Of a DNA stretch of 64,000 nt, positions 1 through 12,081 are shown piece by piece; the first letter of the stretch is position 1; the number at the start of each line of letters is the position of its first letter. The stretch is from the NCBI GenBank assembly GCA_963971535.1, contig OZ020585.1, positions 22,442,005-22,506,004 of the forward strand. The letters run 5' to 3'. A model generated the notes under the pieces. It saw nothing but the letters and a program-made list of their open reading frames with translations. It ran no database searches and had not been told where the DNA came from. The translations under genes were made by a program, and so were the position numbers. This DNA is from Notolepis coatsorum. Lineage: Eukaryota; Chordata; Actinopteri; Aulopiformes; Paralepididae.

Positions 1-820
1 TTTAATGACGTGGTTCGCCCGCGTTTTGCACATGACTGGCTATGTGGAGCAGTACCACTGAGGGAAGGTAGCATCACAATAATAAACCAGTTGGAGGTTC
101 AATTCCTAGATGAGGAATGCTGGGATAAATGGAATGGCTATAATAAGAACATAGCTACGTGTAATAATGGTGAGGTTGGCTGGTAGCGGAGTTGCTATGG
201 TTGGAATAGCACATTGTTTGGGCCTGGAATGCCGATTTCTGTTCTACTAATATACTAGGCAACAGCATCTCAATACACTAACTGCATCTATCTAATTATA
301 GAATATAATACAATTATAGAATTATTTTATATACTATTATATTCTATTATACTATTATTCTTTAAAGAAAAAGAAAAAAAAACATCTAAATCCACTTCCC
401 CACTGTGACTGGTTGACTAAACATGTTAGTATAATGCTTTGTGTACTAATGTACTGTGTACTAGTGTTTACTAACAATGACACCAATTTACACCAATACC
501 AATGAATGTAAATGAACAACAACGTAACACACCCACAACCACAGTATACTGTAGGCCTACTAATACCCCCCCCCCCCCCCCCCCCACACTTAATTGAGTT
601 GCCAAGAGGCGTCGCTAGGGAGTGAGACCTAAGTAAAGACTAGTCTAATTGATTCAAGAATCGATTGATTAAAAGGACTATATCCCTGGCCTCCCCTCCC
701 CCCACACGATGCTCCACCACCGCACACAATTAAGCAACTAGTGGAGCTTTCGGCCTCACAGGTATCACCACTGCCATATTACCCAGAAGTATAGACTACT
801 TTCTCTAGAGAGCATTAAAT
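1..820. other. Unassigned AT-rich non-coding DNA
   Basis: I see no gene or recognisable mobile element here. There is an AT-rich stretch near 290-370 and a pure C run of 20 bases at 566-585, which is likely to vary in length. Confidence 0.5.
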
Positions 821-829
821 TGTACAGCA

Positions 830-1397
830 ACGCTTGCCTTGTTTAAAATTAAATAATTACGGTCTGGCTCCCCCACCACTGAGAGTCTGTATGTAGCCAG
901 AAAGGACGATAGAAGACACACAAGGTCCACAGCCAAAGGGGACTGTATGGTTCCGTTCAGGAAGAGTGCATTTGGACAATCCGCATTCTCTGTTAGAGCC
1001 ACACAGTACTGGAACACTATGCCTACACATATCCGGACATGTAACACGCTTGAACAATAAAATAAAAAAATGTTAAAATCTGGCTCAAAGAACAGCAGAG
1101 CTGCACCCACAGCTAAATGCATTAACGGTGTGTGTATGCAATTCAGCTTTATTCTGTTTTATATGTGTATTTTTGTTATATATTGTGATGATGAATTGTA
1201 TTTTATGTAGGCCTATTTGATGTATGTTATGTGTGATAACCTTTTTTTATCACTTTAGGTTGATGGCCTTTTTAACATCTTGGCCAGGGACTATAGATGA
1301 AATCTAGCCTTCTGGCTAATTCTGGTGTATTTACATTTTTTATGTTGATTAATATGCACTGTCCCTTTTGCAAATAAACTTAAACTCAAACTTAAAC
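830..1397 (+). mobile_element. 5'-truncated LINE: C-terminal coding remnant plus 3' UTR
   Basis: An open plus-strand frame from about 899 to a stop at 1058-1060 encodes the typical C-terminus of a jockey-superfamily non-LTR retrotransposon. The key segment reads PFRKSAFGQSAFSVRA and is followed by a QYWNTMP block, matching the 'RAFSVRGPKLWNSLP' type of tail seen in L2/CR1/Rex proteins. A 3' UTR of about 330 bases follows and ends at a CAAATAAACTTAAACTC tail. The reverse transcriptase body is absent. The exact clade is inferred. Confidence 0.65.
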
Positions 1398-2542
1398 TGC
1401 CCGGCGACATCTTGAGACGCTGCATGACTGTTAGCACCGGTTGTCAAATGCAATTTCTATTTAAGTGCGTTTGGGGCGCAGAGCGCTGGCAGAAGAACCT
1501 GCGCTGGTAACGCTCAGGTGGGGGTTCTTCCTCAAGAGGGATACTCTCCATATCATCAGTCAAGTCAGAGGGAGGATCCACATCCCCATTGTACATCAAA
1601 ACGGGGACATCTCAAGGGATCTGACGTTGTAATGCTTTACCCCCCCCCTTGCCACAGACCCTCTCCCATATGCTGGGCCGCAGCTGTAGGCCCGCTGTGC
1701 TTCGGTGACAGCAGTCAGTGGAAGGCTTTCACCGCCACGCCGCCAAGTAGCTCCTCACCTGCACAGCTGGGTGGAGGTGAGATATCAAATTGAAAAAACA
1801 AGAGAGGGAGGCTACAATACTAGGGCAGAACTATGGCGAGCAGCAGCTGCTTTTGGTGTGGCTTACCTTCTGGCACCTTGGAACCAAACTGGGATTATTT
1901 TTCGAGATCTGCCTGACATTAGAGAGTTCAGTGTTTGGGTAATTTTATTATTAGACAGAGGGCAGTGCATATAGAGTTGTATTATTAGACAAGAGGGCAG
2001 TGCATATAGAGTTGTATTATTAGACAGAGGGCAGAGCAGAGCTTCAGTGTGATGTCACAGTAAACCCGGTTAGTACAGGCTAGTACATTCTGGAACGTTG
2101 TGTTGTCATAGTAGTGATGGCATAGCAGAACCTTCCAGACCTGCACTCATTGTATAATAGTACTATACAACAATATACTATTACTGCCAAGCAATTTGAC
2201 CAAAGTGTCACTGTACAAACCTGCTGGGGAGCAAGCAGGTATGTGTGTTTGTTATTTATTATTAATTTATTTCATGAAGGCTGTGCAGCTGGAGAGAGAC
2301 TTAAGACTATTGCTCACCACTCTTCTGGAGTCAAGTAAGCTCTTGGTTATATCCTTCTCACAATACAATCTCTCCAATGTACTTATTGACATCACTTAAG
2401 TTCAAGCCATCCTCCATAAACCACTTGTGTTTACACATCAATTGTACACCAGTCCTGAGTAGCCATCCTCTGTCATTGTGTATGTAATGAGTAATTTTTT
2501 TATTTTTTGATGTGTGTATGTGTAACTACCCCCACCCCACCT
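1398..2542. other. Unassigned non-coding DNA with a short tandem repeat
   Basis: No gene is supported. At 1946-2040 a 34-35 base unit (TATTATTAGACAGAGGGCAG and what follows) is repeated about 2.7 times. The two short frames at 1518-1974 overlap in different phases and resemble nothing I know. Confidence 0.45.
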
Positions 2543-2945
2543 CATACAATGTACAGTTTCTTCATCAAATACACTCTTCTTCTTTTTTAACTCTTAGCAT
2601 ATCAGGTAAGTGTGTGTGTAAGCAACATAGCATGACAAGCCCCATCCACCCACACACACACACACACACTGTACAGTTTCTTCATCAAATACTCTCTTCT
2701 TATTTAACTCTTTTTGTATCACAAACAGTACTGTATTTGTAAATCTGGTATGCCATAAATGTATAGATGTAGCAGTACTGTCTACCTGTATGTCATGTAT
2801 GTCAATGTTATGATGAATTGAAAATGGGGGACCCTGATGTAAACAAGACGAAAGTGTTTCTCTGGTCTGCATCCCCTTAACAATTGTGTGTGTTGAGCTG
2901 TACTGTACTGTACCCATTCTGCAATCTGTTAATAACATTTTCAAC
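2543..2945 (+). mobile_element. LINE 3' end, family with TTTTCAATC-type tail (copy 1)
   Basis: This block recurs at 60834-61255. Both copies run through a GTACAGTTTCT segment, ATCACAAACAGTACTGTATT, and a GGGGGACCCTGATGTAAAC block, and end at an 'ATCTGTTAATAA' segment. Copy 2 ends in repeated AATC, a typical non-LTR 3' tail, so I infer a LINE 3' UTR. A CA microsatellite sits at 2649-2669. Fragments of the same block occur at 34254-34300 (plus) and, inverted, inside two hAT elements at about 38208-38330 and 55870-55990. Confidence 0.6.
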
Positions 2946-4981
2946 CAACCCCCTCAAGACCCAACACACACAGAGATACAGATACAGTGCTGAGATTATT
3001 AACTTGTTGTTATTACACACACACACATGGACCCTGCATCCATACACTCTGTAGAAATTGACTTTTATTTTATCTTCTTAAAATTGTTTATTTTTGATTG
3101 TGATGTTACCTACTAAGATAAGATGATCCTTTATTAATCCCCTTGGGGAAATTCTGTTGTCAAAGGAGCATGGGGGGGGGGGTACATAGCTTCACAGTCC
3201 TATACAGTCCAGATAGGGGGTCCTGGGGAGACAGGGGTCCTGAGGAGAGAGAACTCTCATGGCAGCACTTAATTATGTTAATGCTATGCAGGAGATGGGC
3301 GTTGCTGGAGGGGTTTTTGTTGACGCCCCAGCTCACTCTGTCTGAAGTGTGTAAATAGAAGCCCCCAGGCCCCCAATGTGCTCAAATGAGCGGAAAAAAG
3401 CAGAAGAAATAATAAATAAAAAAAAGCTAATGTCATCTTTCAACCAAATAGCCTTACTTGTCCTGTTAAAATCTCTCTGAAGTTGCACTTCATAATTGAC
3501 ATAATTATAGTAGTGTAGTGTGTAATGTAATAGTGCACTATTACACAATTAAACAATATTGCACTACTACACACTAGTACCTGTACACTATTAGACACTG
3601 AAGCATGGGGGTGTGGTTAACCTAGTCCTAGACCAGTGAAAGTAGTAGTCTGTACTGAGTTCATTGACACGTCCCATAAGTCTCTATGACAAACGGTTCA
3701 TGAGATATGAAAGAGGGCAGGGCTTAATTCAATGGACATTCATTCATGACTGTTTTTAATGCATAGGTATATCAATGACGATAGGTTCACGATGGCATGT
3801 TATAAAAAGGTGGCAGAGAGCTGATTACCAGTGATTACCTGTGTAGTATCGCCCTCATGCATTCAAAAGGTGTAACTTCATAATGTCCATGAATATCTAT
3901 TTCAAAGGGCAATGATTGAAAATAATTCAAATAAAATACTTGTGATTAACCTATTTGAAAGATATTCCTGCTGTCAGCCTATGTGCAACATTTCATCCAA
4001 ATCATCGGCCTTGTAGTTTGCGAGATTAGCTGCAGACAGAAAGACACACACACAGATGCGACCGATTACATGATCTCCCCCAGGCTTCCGTCTGGTGGTG
4101 GAGATAAAATGGACTGTACTTATACAGACAGTGAATGGAAAGCAAGTGTATCTCTGTGTGGCAGCTTGGCATCTCGCAGCTTGGCCTGCTTGGCGCATTG
4201 CTGCCATCTTTACGTTGCAGTCACTCACATCCCTGTGCCACGCAGGTGGAGACGCTTATGTGAGGTTAATAACCCTCATCAACAATAACTCTTTAGGTGC
4301 TTTGTAGAGCTGGTGCGTGACAGCATATTGACTCACTGGCCACTCAATGCACATTAAGCAATTTATATTGATCAATGATCACCAATGGTTATTGTTAAAA
4401 TCCAAAAGGAAACAGGCGTTGACATACAATGTTACCATTAGACCTGGTGGAAATGGCTCCCCTATGGTATCTTAACAACCCCATGACAACCAAACAGTAG
4501 ATAAAATGTCAGTGCTCAAACCACTTCTCCCTCTCCCCCTAAAGTTAATGGCCCAACACGGTGTTGTGAAGTATGGCAGTGAAGAGATTACATCCAGAGG
4601 ATACAGGTATGTTACTCATGCTCTGAAATCCGAATAAATTCTGAATAGAGGTCGACTCATTACACCAGCCATGGTTGTTTTTAAAGGGCACATAGAAAAA
4701 TCATCGAAGATTCAGATATTTTGTATACAGTCAGTGAAAGGTAATGCATCACGATTACTTGATTTCTATAATGAATCAGAGTGGTTGGTGGTATTTCTCA
4801 TGCTGACTGAAATTAAAGTATAATCATGCACAAACAAAGAGATGTTTTAGTCAACGTGAGTAAGAAAACCAGGCCAGTAAGAGAAGCAAGCGTGCATGTG
4901 TGTACAGTAACCCTTCCTCTCTTCCCTTACTCCCTCAGGTCATTCTGTAAATAAGAACACTGTGGTGTGGGGGTGGTTGGT
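2946..4981. other. Unassigned DNA with two repeat scraps
   Basis: At 3119-3158 there is a 'TTTATTAATCCCCTTGGGG' tail, shared with 21701-21735 and, more loosely, with about 36192. Such tails are common in fish retroposons. At about 4010-4110 there is a CACACACA-GATGCGACCGATTACATGA segment followed by a small GC hairpin, a pattern common in dispersed fish repeats. I see no gene in the rest. Confidence 0.4.
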
Positions 4982-4985
4982 TTAA

Positions 4986-5917
4986 CCCATTCAGTGCCAA
5001 CCACGAGTATAGTCGGGTTAACTCGCCATCGCTTCTGTGCCAATCACGGGTATAGTCTGGTTTTAATTGTTATTTCTTTTATTAGCGATATCCATACATT
5101 TTCATCCATCCAACCTGATGTTATCGTTGGGAATGGGTCTGAGCTCGCAAAAGGGCAAATACCGCCGCCTATCGTCTCCCGGATGGTATTGCACATCATT
5201 GGATTGGATTGGCTTGGTATGTGCATCAGAAAAAAAACTCCGGTCCGGGTTTCCCTTCTCGGGCATGCAGCTGGATACTATTGCAGCTTGGTCGAGTCAG
5301 GGGGGCAGCTTGGATTATGTGTTTTGGACTATAACGTTGGATCAATGGACGCAATCGATATTTGGAATGGCGATCAGGAATTGGATTAATCTTTTTGCAT
5401 GACATGAGATGTGAGGTAAGGCCTTTATGTTACGAATCTTGGGGTAATCAGATGTTCCTTTCTCCTCCATCGGAGCGTGTGTGTGTGTGAGGTTCGCGCC
5501 GACCAAAGTACGGAGAAGCGATTCTTCAGACCCAGCTTCTCTTCGTGCATGAGGACACATATACTATCGATAATCTAGCGTTTATTTGAAAACGATTCAT
5601 AAATCAAACGACAAATGGCACGCTTTCTAAGGAAATACACTTAAGCTCGATTTGCTGGAGTTTATTGAGATGAGACAGAACGCCCTAGAAATATATTGAT
5701 ATTCATCACGGTATAAAATGGAAATCTATGTATGAAAAAATTATCTGTTTCGTGCATGTTGACTGGAAGCAACTCATTGACGATCACTGTGTTATTTAGA
5801 TCTATTGCTATTATATTTGATATGTTTTATGCACTCGCAAATAAGTCATATTCTCCATTGGCTATAGCGTTGGCACGGAAGGGCCATCAGCAGAGGGCGC
5901 TGTTGGCCCGGAATGAG
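4986..5917 (+). mobile_element. piggyBac-like non-autonomous element, copy A
   Basis: It is flanked by TTAA at 4982-4985 and 5918-5921. The ends are CCCATTCAGTGCCAACC and, reversed, CTCATTCCGGGCCAACA. TTAA target duplications with CCC/GGG-type ends are the signature of piggyBac elements. The palindrome-bearing end is on the left, with two copies of a CACGRGTATAGTC motif 50 bases apart. Near the right end at 5887-5901 lies a CTCF-like TCAGCAGAGGGCGCT. No transposase is present, and the frames across it are chance. Confidence 0.75.
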
Positions 5918-5921
5918 TTAA

Positions 5922-6025
5922 GCAGCCACACCAGCCCTGGGTCAAGCTAATTAGACCAGGGAGCAGGAATGGCTGTGCACCTGTTGCACATTGAGGTAAT
6001 AATCAATGTACACAGGTTCATTCTG

Positions 6026-6063
<38 letters not shown>

Positions 6064-6239
6064 GAGATAACCTTTTGTCTAGTCAGCATCATGTAACATC
6101 TGCTCAGGTTTGTAACATCTTGCCGCTCCTCTTGTAAAATCAACCCCATGTCTCCCAGTTCCCGGAAAAGCCCTAGAAAAGCCACTCACCACATTCTCAG
6201 TCAACTTGCCTACTTAAATAAAAGTTCAAATACATTAAT
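5922..6239. repeat. Short spacer with (CA)n microsatellite
   Basis: A CA dinucleotide run of about 35 bases lies at 6027-6061. Nothing else is recognised. Confidence 0.6.
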
Positions 6240-6661
6240 AAATGGGTCGAGCCCAGCGCTCCACATTTGCTTTCAGTTTAGCTGGTCGTCCGTACTAATA
6301 CACATTGGCCGTATTAGGGGGTGGGAAACTGATGGGTGGGGATCAGGCGTTGTGGACAGCGACTCCTACAGGTCGGTTGGTGCGCCTGCGCAGTAGAATC
6401 AGGAAGTGTCGGGGGCAGCGTGAGCCTCCCATGCGTTACTCCTCGCCACTGAGAGATCGAGCTGCGCAGGTGAAAAGATGCGACTGCTGTTACCTCAAGT
6501 ACCGGAGGGGACTTGTGCTATGTATGACTTAGTCCACATTGCAGCCGGCTTGTGGGAGGCAAGAAACAGCGTCCGTGACAGGGGAGGGTTGAATTGGATG
6601 ATACGAAATTGGGATGGGAGAAAATATAGAAAATGGGAGAAAAAGTGGATCAAAAAAAAAA
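6240..6661 (+). mobile_element. tRNA-derived SINE, 5'-truncated (family 1b)
   Basis: It starts within the box-B-like GGGTCGAGCCCAG and continues through the body shared with 28777-29235 (minus) and 59502-59725 (plus): an AGCTGGTCGTCC segment, GCGACTCCTACAGGTCGGT, CAGGTGAAAAGATGCGACTG, and GGGATGGGAGAAAATA, followed by a short A-rich tail. The open frames across it have no known product. Confidence 0.7.
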
Positions 6662-6662
6662 T

Positions 6663-6902
6663 GGGGTGACAGTGGGCTTAGAAGGTAAATCGGTCGTCTG
6701 GTAATCGTAAGGTTCCCAGTTCGACTCCCGCTCCTCCCGGGCAGCGTGTCGACTTGAGCAAGACACTTAACCCCTAACTGCTCCCGATGAGCAGGTTGGC
6801 ACCTTGCATGGTTGCCTCTGCCATTGGTGTGTGAATGTGTGCCATAAAATAATCTGTTAACGTGTTGGATAAAAGCGCTATATACAGTCCATTTACCATT
6901 TA
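6663..6902 (+). mobile_element. tRNA-derived SINE (family 2), directly after the first SINE
   Basis: It begins GGGTGACAGTGGGCTTAG and has a box-B-like CAGTTCGACTCCCGC. The body holds AGCAAGACACTTAACCCC and GATGAGCAGGTTGGCACC, and it ends at a GATAAAAGCGCTATATACAG tail. The same family is at 21370-21627 (plus) and 28197-28401 (minus). It starts right at the A-rich tail of the preceding SINE. Confidence 0.75.
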
Positions 6903-8266
6903 AATAAACAAACGGATGAATAAATAAATACCAACTGTTAAATAAATTACGCATCCTTCCTAGTGGCCTTATCCCTTCCAGGTCTCCCTTCTTGGGGAAT
7001 GCACGAGAAAACCCATTGGATTTCATACAGTATGTATACACCTATCCATATCTGGCCCGCTTCCTCATTTCATGCTTTCATGAATAAGTAAAGGAAAATA
7101 GAATAAAAAGTTGTTTCCTCTAAAGCATATTTTGAAACGCCATCACGCTGAGGCATCTTCTACTTTTCTGCCTCCGGGTTTCCGAGGGCGCACATGATCC
7201 TTGTTTCTTTTTAAACGAGGCACCTTTGTTTCGCCGCCCTCCCGTGTCCGCGAGGTGTAACGCTGTCGCTGTGATGTACTGTAGATCGTTGAAGAGTGCT
7301 GTCGGGTTAGCATTACCGCCAGCTCCAGTGAACCAGCCGTCGACCCCTCTTTCTCCACCTTTTTGAATGTATGTGTCAGGGAAAACGCGTATGTGTCAGG
7401 GAAAATGCTGTTCCAAGAGCCATTAGGAAAGGATTTGACCTCAGGCCAAAGTTCACTCTGGAGCCGTAAGTGGTCTGGAGAGGCCAATCCTCTCGGCAGA
7501 ATGACATTATCTGTGAAACGCACCAGGCGCACTGCTATATCTTTGACTTTGAGGAACACGCTAAAGATCCACCGGGCCGTACCCTGAAGCAAACAGTGCG
7601 ACCTTCAATTCTATATTGATTCGATTGAGTTAAAAGAAAGAAGAAGGGACAAAAATGGACCTCTGAGCTGGAATGTCACCACTACAATAACAAAAGGGCT
7701 TGAACGCACGTGGTGTTACTGAATGGGAAAAAGAACACGAATCGTACAATAATGGGGTCAGGGCAAAAGTAATTTGTAGAAAGAGAATGTAGGTGGGAAA
7801 GAGGTTTTTCTGGCCCATTTGTCTGTGGTAAGACTGGTTTCAACGCTTCAAATGAAACTGGAGCATAGGTAACGTAGTTGTGCCCCGAATTTTGGGCAAA
7901 GTGATCAATCAGTGAGATGATCACATCCCTGTTCCTTCTCTGGTTGTAGCCCATTCAGTGGATCACCGAATGGGCGTAGGCTATCATGTCCGGTCGCAAA
8001 ATACAACATTTACATTCTGAAGTGCAAATTTCCTGTCTCCGACTGGATTACTTCAAGAAATTGATAATTTTTTATTTGCTTTACTGAAAGGAAAATCATG
8101 TGAAGGCATGAGGTAAGCTGACAATACGTACATATATATCATAAATGATTAACATTACAAGATTCAAGGCGGCACATTTTGTGTTAGCTAACATTAGATG
8201 TGGTGAACATGTGACATTATGGTTATAGCTTGTGTGAGCCTCAGGTAATATTAGGTTGGCTGCCAA
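6903..8266. other. Unassigned DNA; unrecognised 149-codon minus frame at 7143-7592
   Basis: The minus frame at 7143-7592 is the longest in this stretch. It has no domain, signal peptide or family that I recognise, and an 74-codon frame lies opposite it. I see no splice context that would make it an exon. I treat the stretch as unassigned rather than as a gene. Confidence 0.35.
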
Positions 8267-8271
8267 GGATT

Positions 8272-8781
8272 TGTCATAATCACGGCGAGAGCCTTCCTCA
8301 CCCCTCCTCCTTCCACACCATCACGGCGAAAGCCTTCCTCACCCCTCATCCTTCCACACCCTTATATGGGTAGCATCCGACCCCAACATTCCCACGCTGC
8401 CAGAGGGACATCAATCAGCACGGCGGTGAGGGATTCCCTCATCAACAAACCCCTACATCAGCCCACGGATCCTGCTCTCCCTCGTCGCAGTGTTAACCTA
8501 ACAACCTAGGTACGACGACGCACACTAGCCTTGCTACTCTATCCTTGTTGCCTGCCTTGTCCTAATATTTGTTCTCCCTGTGCCCAGGACCACCACTCCC
8601 GAGACACCACCTGCCAGGACGCTCCTGTGCTGCACGAGGAGTGCACCTGCTCGCGTTTATTTGTACATTCCTGTACTGTCAAACCTGTCCGCTCGGTGCC
8701 TACAATTAAAACCAACCTAAAACGCTCCATTCTCTCTCCTCCTGTGTTCTGCTATTGGGCTCTGCCACTGCTGCCCTAACA
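8272..8781 (+). mobile_element. Solo LTR with 5-bp target duplication GGATT
   Basis: The element begins TGTCATAATC and ends CCCTAACA (TG...CA). It is flanked by GGATT at 8267-8271 and 8782-8786. An ATTAAA poly(A)-type signal lies near 8705, followed by a CTCCTGTGTTCTGC segment typical of the U5 end of fish LTR elements. A 41-base tandem duplication (CACGGCGARAGCCTTCC) lies at about 8279-8360. No internal region is next to it, so it is a solo LTR, probably Ty3/Gypsy or an ERV. The superfamily is inferred. Confidence 0.75.
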
Positions 8782-8786
8782 GGATT

Positions 8787-9180
8787 TGGCTAACGTTGTT
8801 GATTTGCCCGGGTTTCAAGGTAACATAGCTAACTTGCTGGATTTGTCTTGATATTATGAAATGGGAAAAGTTCACTTTAGCTAACAAATAAATCTTGGGG
8901 CCCCCCCAGCGCTTTCATAGCTCCCTAGTTAGCCTTCCTCAACCTCACCTGCCACGCAGCCACCCTATATGTTTTTGTATCTTTTATAAATAAAAACCAA
9001 CAGAAATGTATTGAAAAAAGTTAAATCATTTTACATTGTCTGTGCAGCCTTGTTTATTTACTGTGTCCATGGACACGATGATGGATGCGGCCATACAGGT
9101 ATGGTTTTCTTATGCAGAAATGATAGTCTTCACTTTTCTGATAACTACATCACTGCATAATTCATAAATGTTCAGATAGC
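8787..9180. other. Unassigned AT-rich spacer
   Basis: No gene or known element was seen. A C run lies at about 8901-8908. Confidence 0.4.
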
Positions 9181-9332
9181 TGTTATACATCGTATAGGCT
9201 CCGCTCTGCGTCTAGGGCAATACTCTTCACTTCAGTACTAGCACTATTATAAGTTCTCACATGCACCTTTACATACCATCATCTGTCTGGCCACACCCCC
9301 ATCCGCTCCCTACATAAGCAGGGGTGTGGCCA
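9181..9332 (+). repeat. Left terminal inverted repeat of a DIRS-like element
   Basis: Bases 9202-9299 match the reverse complement of 17702-17798 (CGCTCTGCGTCTAGGGCAAT to CTGGCCACACCCC) with few differences. Bases 9181-9218 also pair with about 17528-17566. At 9290-9331 GGCCACACCCC and GGGGTGTGGCC form an 11-bp stem around a CCTACATAAGC segment. The same segment occurs in the right repeat in direct orientation and may be promoter-like. Confidence 0.7.
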
Positions 9333-9490
9333 TACCATCAGCTCCTTCTTCAGTTTTCACCACGTCAAGTGCCTCCAAAGTACCACACTTTGAAGATTGC
9401 TGGATTTTTTTTAAGAAGTCGGAGCTGCGTTGACATTATCTCTTGTTTTTTTCTCTCTCTCACAATTTAAGAGAAAAGGGCTAAGTTATA

Positions 9491-11157
9491 ATGTCTTTTA
9501 TAATGTCTTCTTCGGGGGGTTTGAGCGCTAGCAACGTCACCCTTCACCAGAGGTTCACCATTGCCGCCTCCGCCGTGCATTGTGGGGCTGCGCTGACTCC
9601 GCGGTCGTGGCAGTCAGTCGTACCCGATCGGCGTCCGGTGGATAGTTTGCCTCCGAGGAGCTGGTGTACCAAGGCCGTCACCTGTGAGATGGCCTAGTTC
9701 CTGCTCTGGTTCCCCCGCCGCCGGGGGGCGGTCGGCCGATGGGCTGACGGCTCCTCTGGTAGCGGAGGATCTGAGACGCAAGCTCTTCGCCTCTGCTCGT
9801 TCCCATCGTAGGAGGGTGGCTTACAGGGGCGAACGGCCTGGTTTTGGTGAGCTGCTGGAGCCAGATGAGGGTGCTTCTGCTTCTCCGTGGCCGATTTCAT
9901 GGTGGGAGCGGAGGCGCTCTTATTTGACGCCCCGGTGGGGACGCATCACTCACCCCCTCAGAGTGTGGCAGGGGGTGGTATGTCTCCTTGGGGTCCCTCG
10001 TACGCCAGTGTTGGGTTAGAACCTCCGACTCGGCGACGGGATGCCCTGCTATCGGCCACATCGGATGGTGGCACTACAGTGAGTGGTAGCCTCCCGTACG
10101 TGAGGGACGCGAGCTGCGTGGAGGACGGTGCACATGGGGAATTACGTGCCTTGTTCCCGGAGCTCATGGCGGCAGCCGCCGTCGCTAATGGCGTGCCACT
10201 GCCTGCCCCTGTCCCCGATGACTTGATAGGTCATCTATGGCAACGTTGTCCTGTGAGGGAGACGGGCGTTGTCTGCCCATTCTTCCCCTCAATGGAGGCC
10301 TACGTGCGTCAGGGACAGGTGATCTCCCACATCACTGGCATTACCCCCGCCTACATGCAAGTCACGCGGGTGGCGGGTTTGGTCGAGGGAATGAAGGAAG
10401 GGGTGCCTCGGCTTGATAGCCCGATGGCGTCTCTCCTTTATCCTGAGGTGGTGTGGGAGCCGTTGCGGAAGCCGGTTCCCCATGGGAAATCGGCTAGGCA
10501 GTTGGCCAACTGGAATGACCAGTCATTTATCGTCTCGACTCAGAGCCTAGCTGCGACGTCCAACATTGCGCAGCTAGCGCGCTTTATGTCAGGAATGATG
10601 GCGGGCAGTACGGTGCCGGACGAACAACAACAGTTCCTGCACGCCCAGGCGGCTGGAGCCATCCTGCATCTGATACAGCTGCAGGCAATTGCCGCCGGGA
10701 AGATACGCGCCCTGGCCACTCTGTCCCAGCGCCACCTTTGGCTGGAGCAAGCGCGGGTGCCGGAGCGGAAAATACTTCCTTTGCTCACGGCACGGCCCCC
10801 CTCTCTGATGCTGGGCTCTTTGGGTCGGCGATGCAGGTGATGACGGCAGCCTGCAGGGATATGGAGGAGGAGCGTGCGGTGCTCCAGCCCCATTTCCCCC
10901 CACCCGATGTCGCCGGTGGGGTTCGACGGAGGCCACGTCGTCGGGGACCCGCGACCGTCGCCACCACCACCGCCACTGCTGGACCTTCGGCCAAGAAGGC
11001 CAGGAGGAGAGAGGGTGCCTCGACCGCCGCAGCCAGCCAACCCACGCCCGGAGGTGACGGTAGGGATAGTCGTGACCAGGCACCCCAGTACCGTCCCTCC
11101 GGGCCTAGGGCTCTCCGTGGGGGCAAGCAACAAGCTGTTCGTGGCAGGCGCCGCTAA
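9491..11157 (+). pseudogene. DIRS-type gag-like ORF, broken by frameshifts
   Basis: The coding trace moves between frames. It starts at 9491 with a residue pattern resembling the Cys-containing N-terminus of DIRS gag (VHCGAALTP). It continues in another phase at about 9700-9890, in a 317-codon frame at 9887-10840, and in a third phase to the stop at 11155-11157. The 317-codon part carries the hallmark helical region of DIRS gag: ARFMSGMM, then RALATLSQRHLWLEQARVPE. The next phase resumes with SDAGLFGSAMQVMTAA, matching the 'L..AGLFG..' segment that follows in the family. One shift therefore lies at about 10765-10780. The C-terminus is basic (RRRPRRRG, RGGKQQAVRGRRR). In DIRS elements gag acts in particle assembly. 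No reverse transcriptase, RNase H, methyltransferase or tyrosine recombinase was seen downstream. Family confidence is moderate and function is lost. Confidence 0.65.
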
Positions 11158-11207
11158 AGTGACTTTCCCCCCGTTTACCCCTGTTCCCAAATATGATTTT
11201 GTACGTT

Positions 11208-11240
11208 AATAAAAAGTCCCTCCTAGGAGGGACTGTATTT
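11208..11240 (+). terminator. Poly(A) signal followed by a perfect 20-bp palindrome
   Basis: AATAAA at 11208-11213 lies about 50 bases after the gag stop. It is followed at once by AGTCCCTCCTAGGAGGGACT (11215-11234), a perfect palindrome, and then a T-rich run. It could form an RNA hairpin at the 3' end of a gag transcript. Confidence 0.5.
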
Positions 11241-11930
11241 TTTGTTACAAACTGTGTGTTTATTCACTACATATGTTGGGGATACGATGTGTAGAACCTT
11301 TGCCTAGTTGTGGGGTTGATAGGAGAGCTGGACTTTTAGTCTTTAGCTGGTCGCTACATATATATGTGTGCTTAGCAAGGCCTGTAGCTAACACTCGGTC
11401 GAAAGGCTTTTTTCTTTCCTCGTCCTGAAGAAATATGTTTCTTCCTATAGTGGTGAAGATTTAGTTGTGTGTTCTGTTACGTTTGAAACAGTGGTGTCGT
11501 GACAATTATGCAAATCCATTTTACACAATTATGTAAATCACAGTTAAAAACCCATACGGTGAGAATAATTACACAGCAATAATATAAAAACAGAGTCTTA
11601 CCTTAAAGTGAATTTGAAGAAGTTTATTATTAATTTCACACGGTAACTGAGTCTCTGGGTCTCTGCTAATCAGAGATATCGCATCATTACCTCTGCCCAA
11701 TGCAGCTACGCCTCTGCCCAATGCAGCTACGTCCAACAGAGATAACTATCTGTTTCTAACTAACTACCTCCAGTGTTTCATAAAGTTCTGGAGGAGAGAC
11801 TAAAAAACATCACAATAACATCAGCTTTTATAACAAACAAAAGAGGGTTATTATCATACAAATCTGATCTTAACCAATCAATGACCGTTGTGTAATTTAT
11901 CCTGTGGCCTATTGGACATCTGATTCATGT
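11241..11930. other. Unassigned DNA downstream of the gag remnant
   Basis: It is mostly non-repetitive and T-rich, with an 18-base direct duplication, CCTCTGCCCAATGCAGCT, at about 11691-11725. No pol-like coding trace was found on either strand. Confidence 0.4.
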
Positions 11931-12081
11931 TTCAAGTTCAAGTTTCTTTAATAGTTGTCATACAGAAGTACAGAATACTTTTATACAAAATGCTTCTTAC
12001 TGTTACGCTCCAGAGACTGTGCTAGACAAGATAAGTATGAAATAAAATAGTATAGCATGTAAATTAGAAGTAAAAAATTAG

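Noticed and set aside
7143..7592. 149-codon minus-strand open frame
   Set aside because: It has no recognisable domain, no supporting signals, and overlapping frames on the other strand. Such lengths occur by chance in DNA of this composition.
9887..10840. Intact host gene of 317 codons
   Set aside because: The content matches DIRS gag, the reading continues in other frames on both sides, and terminal repeats flank the region.
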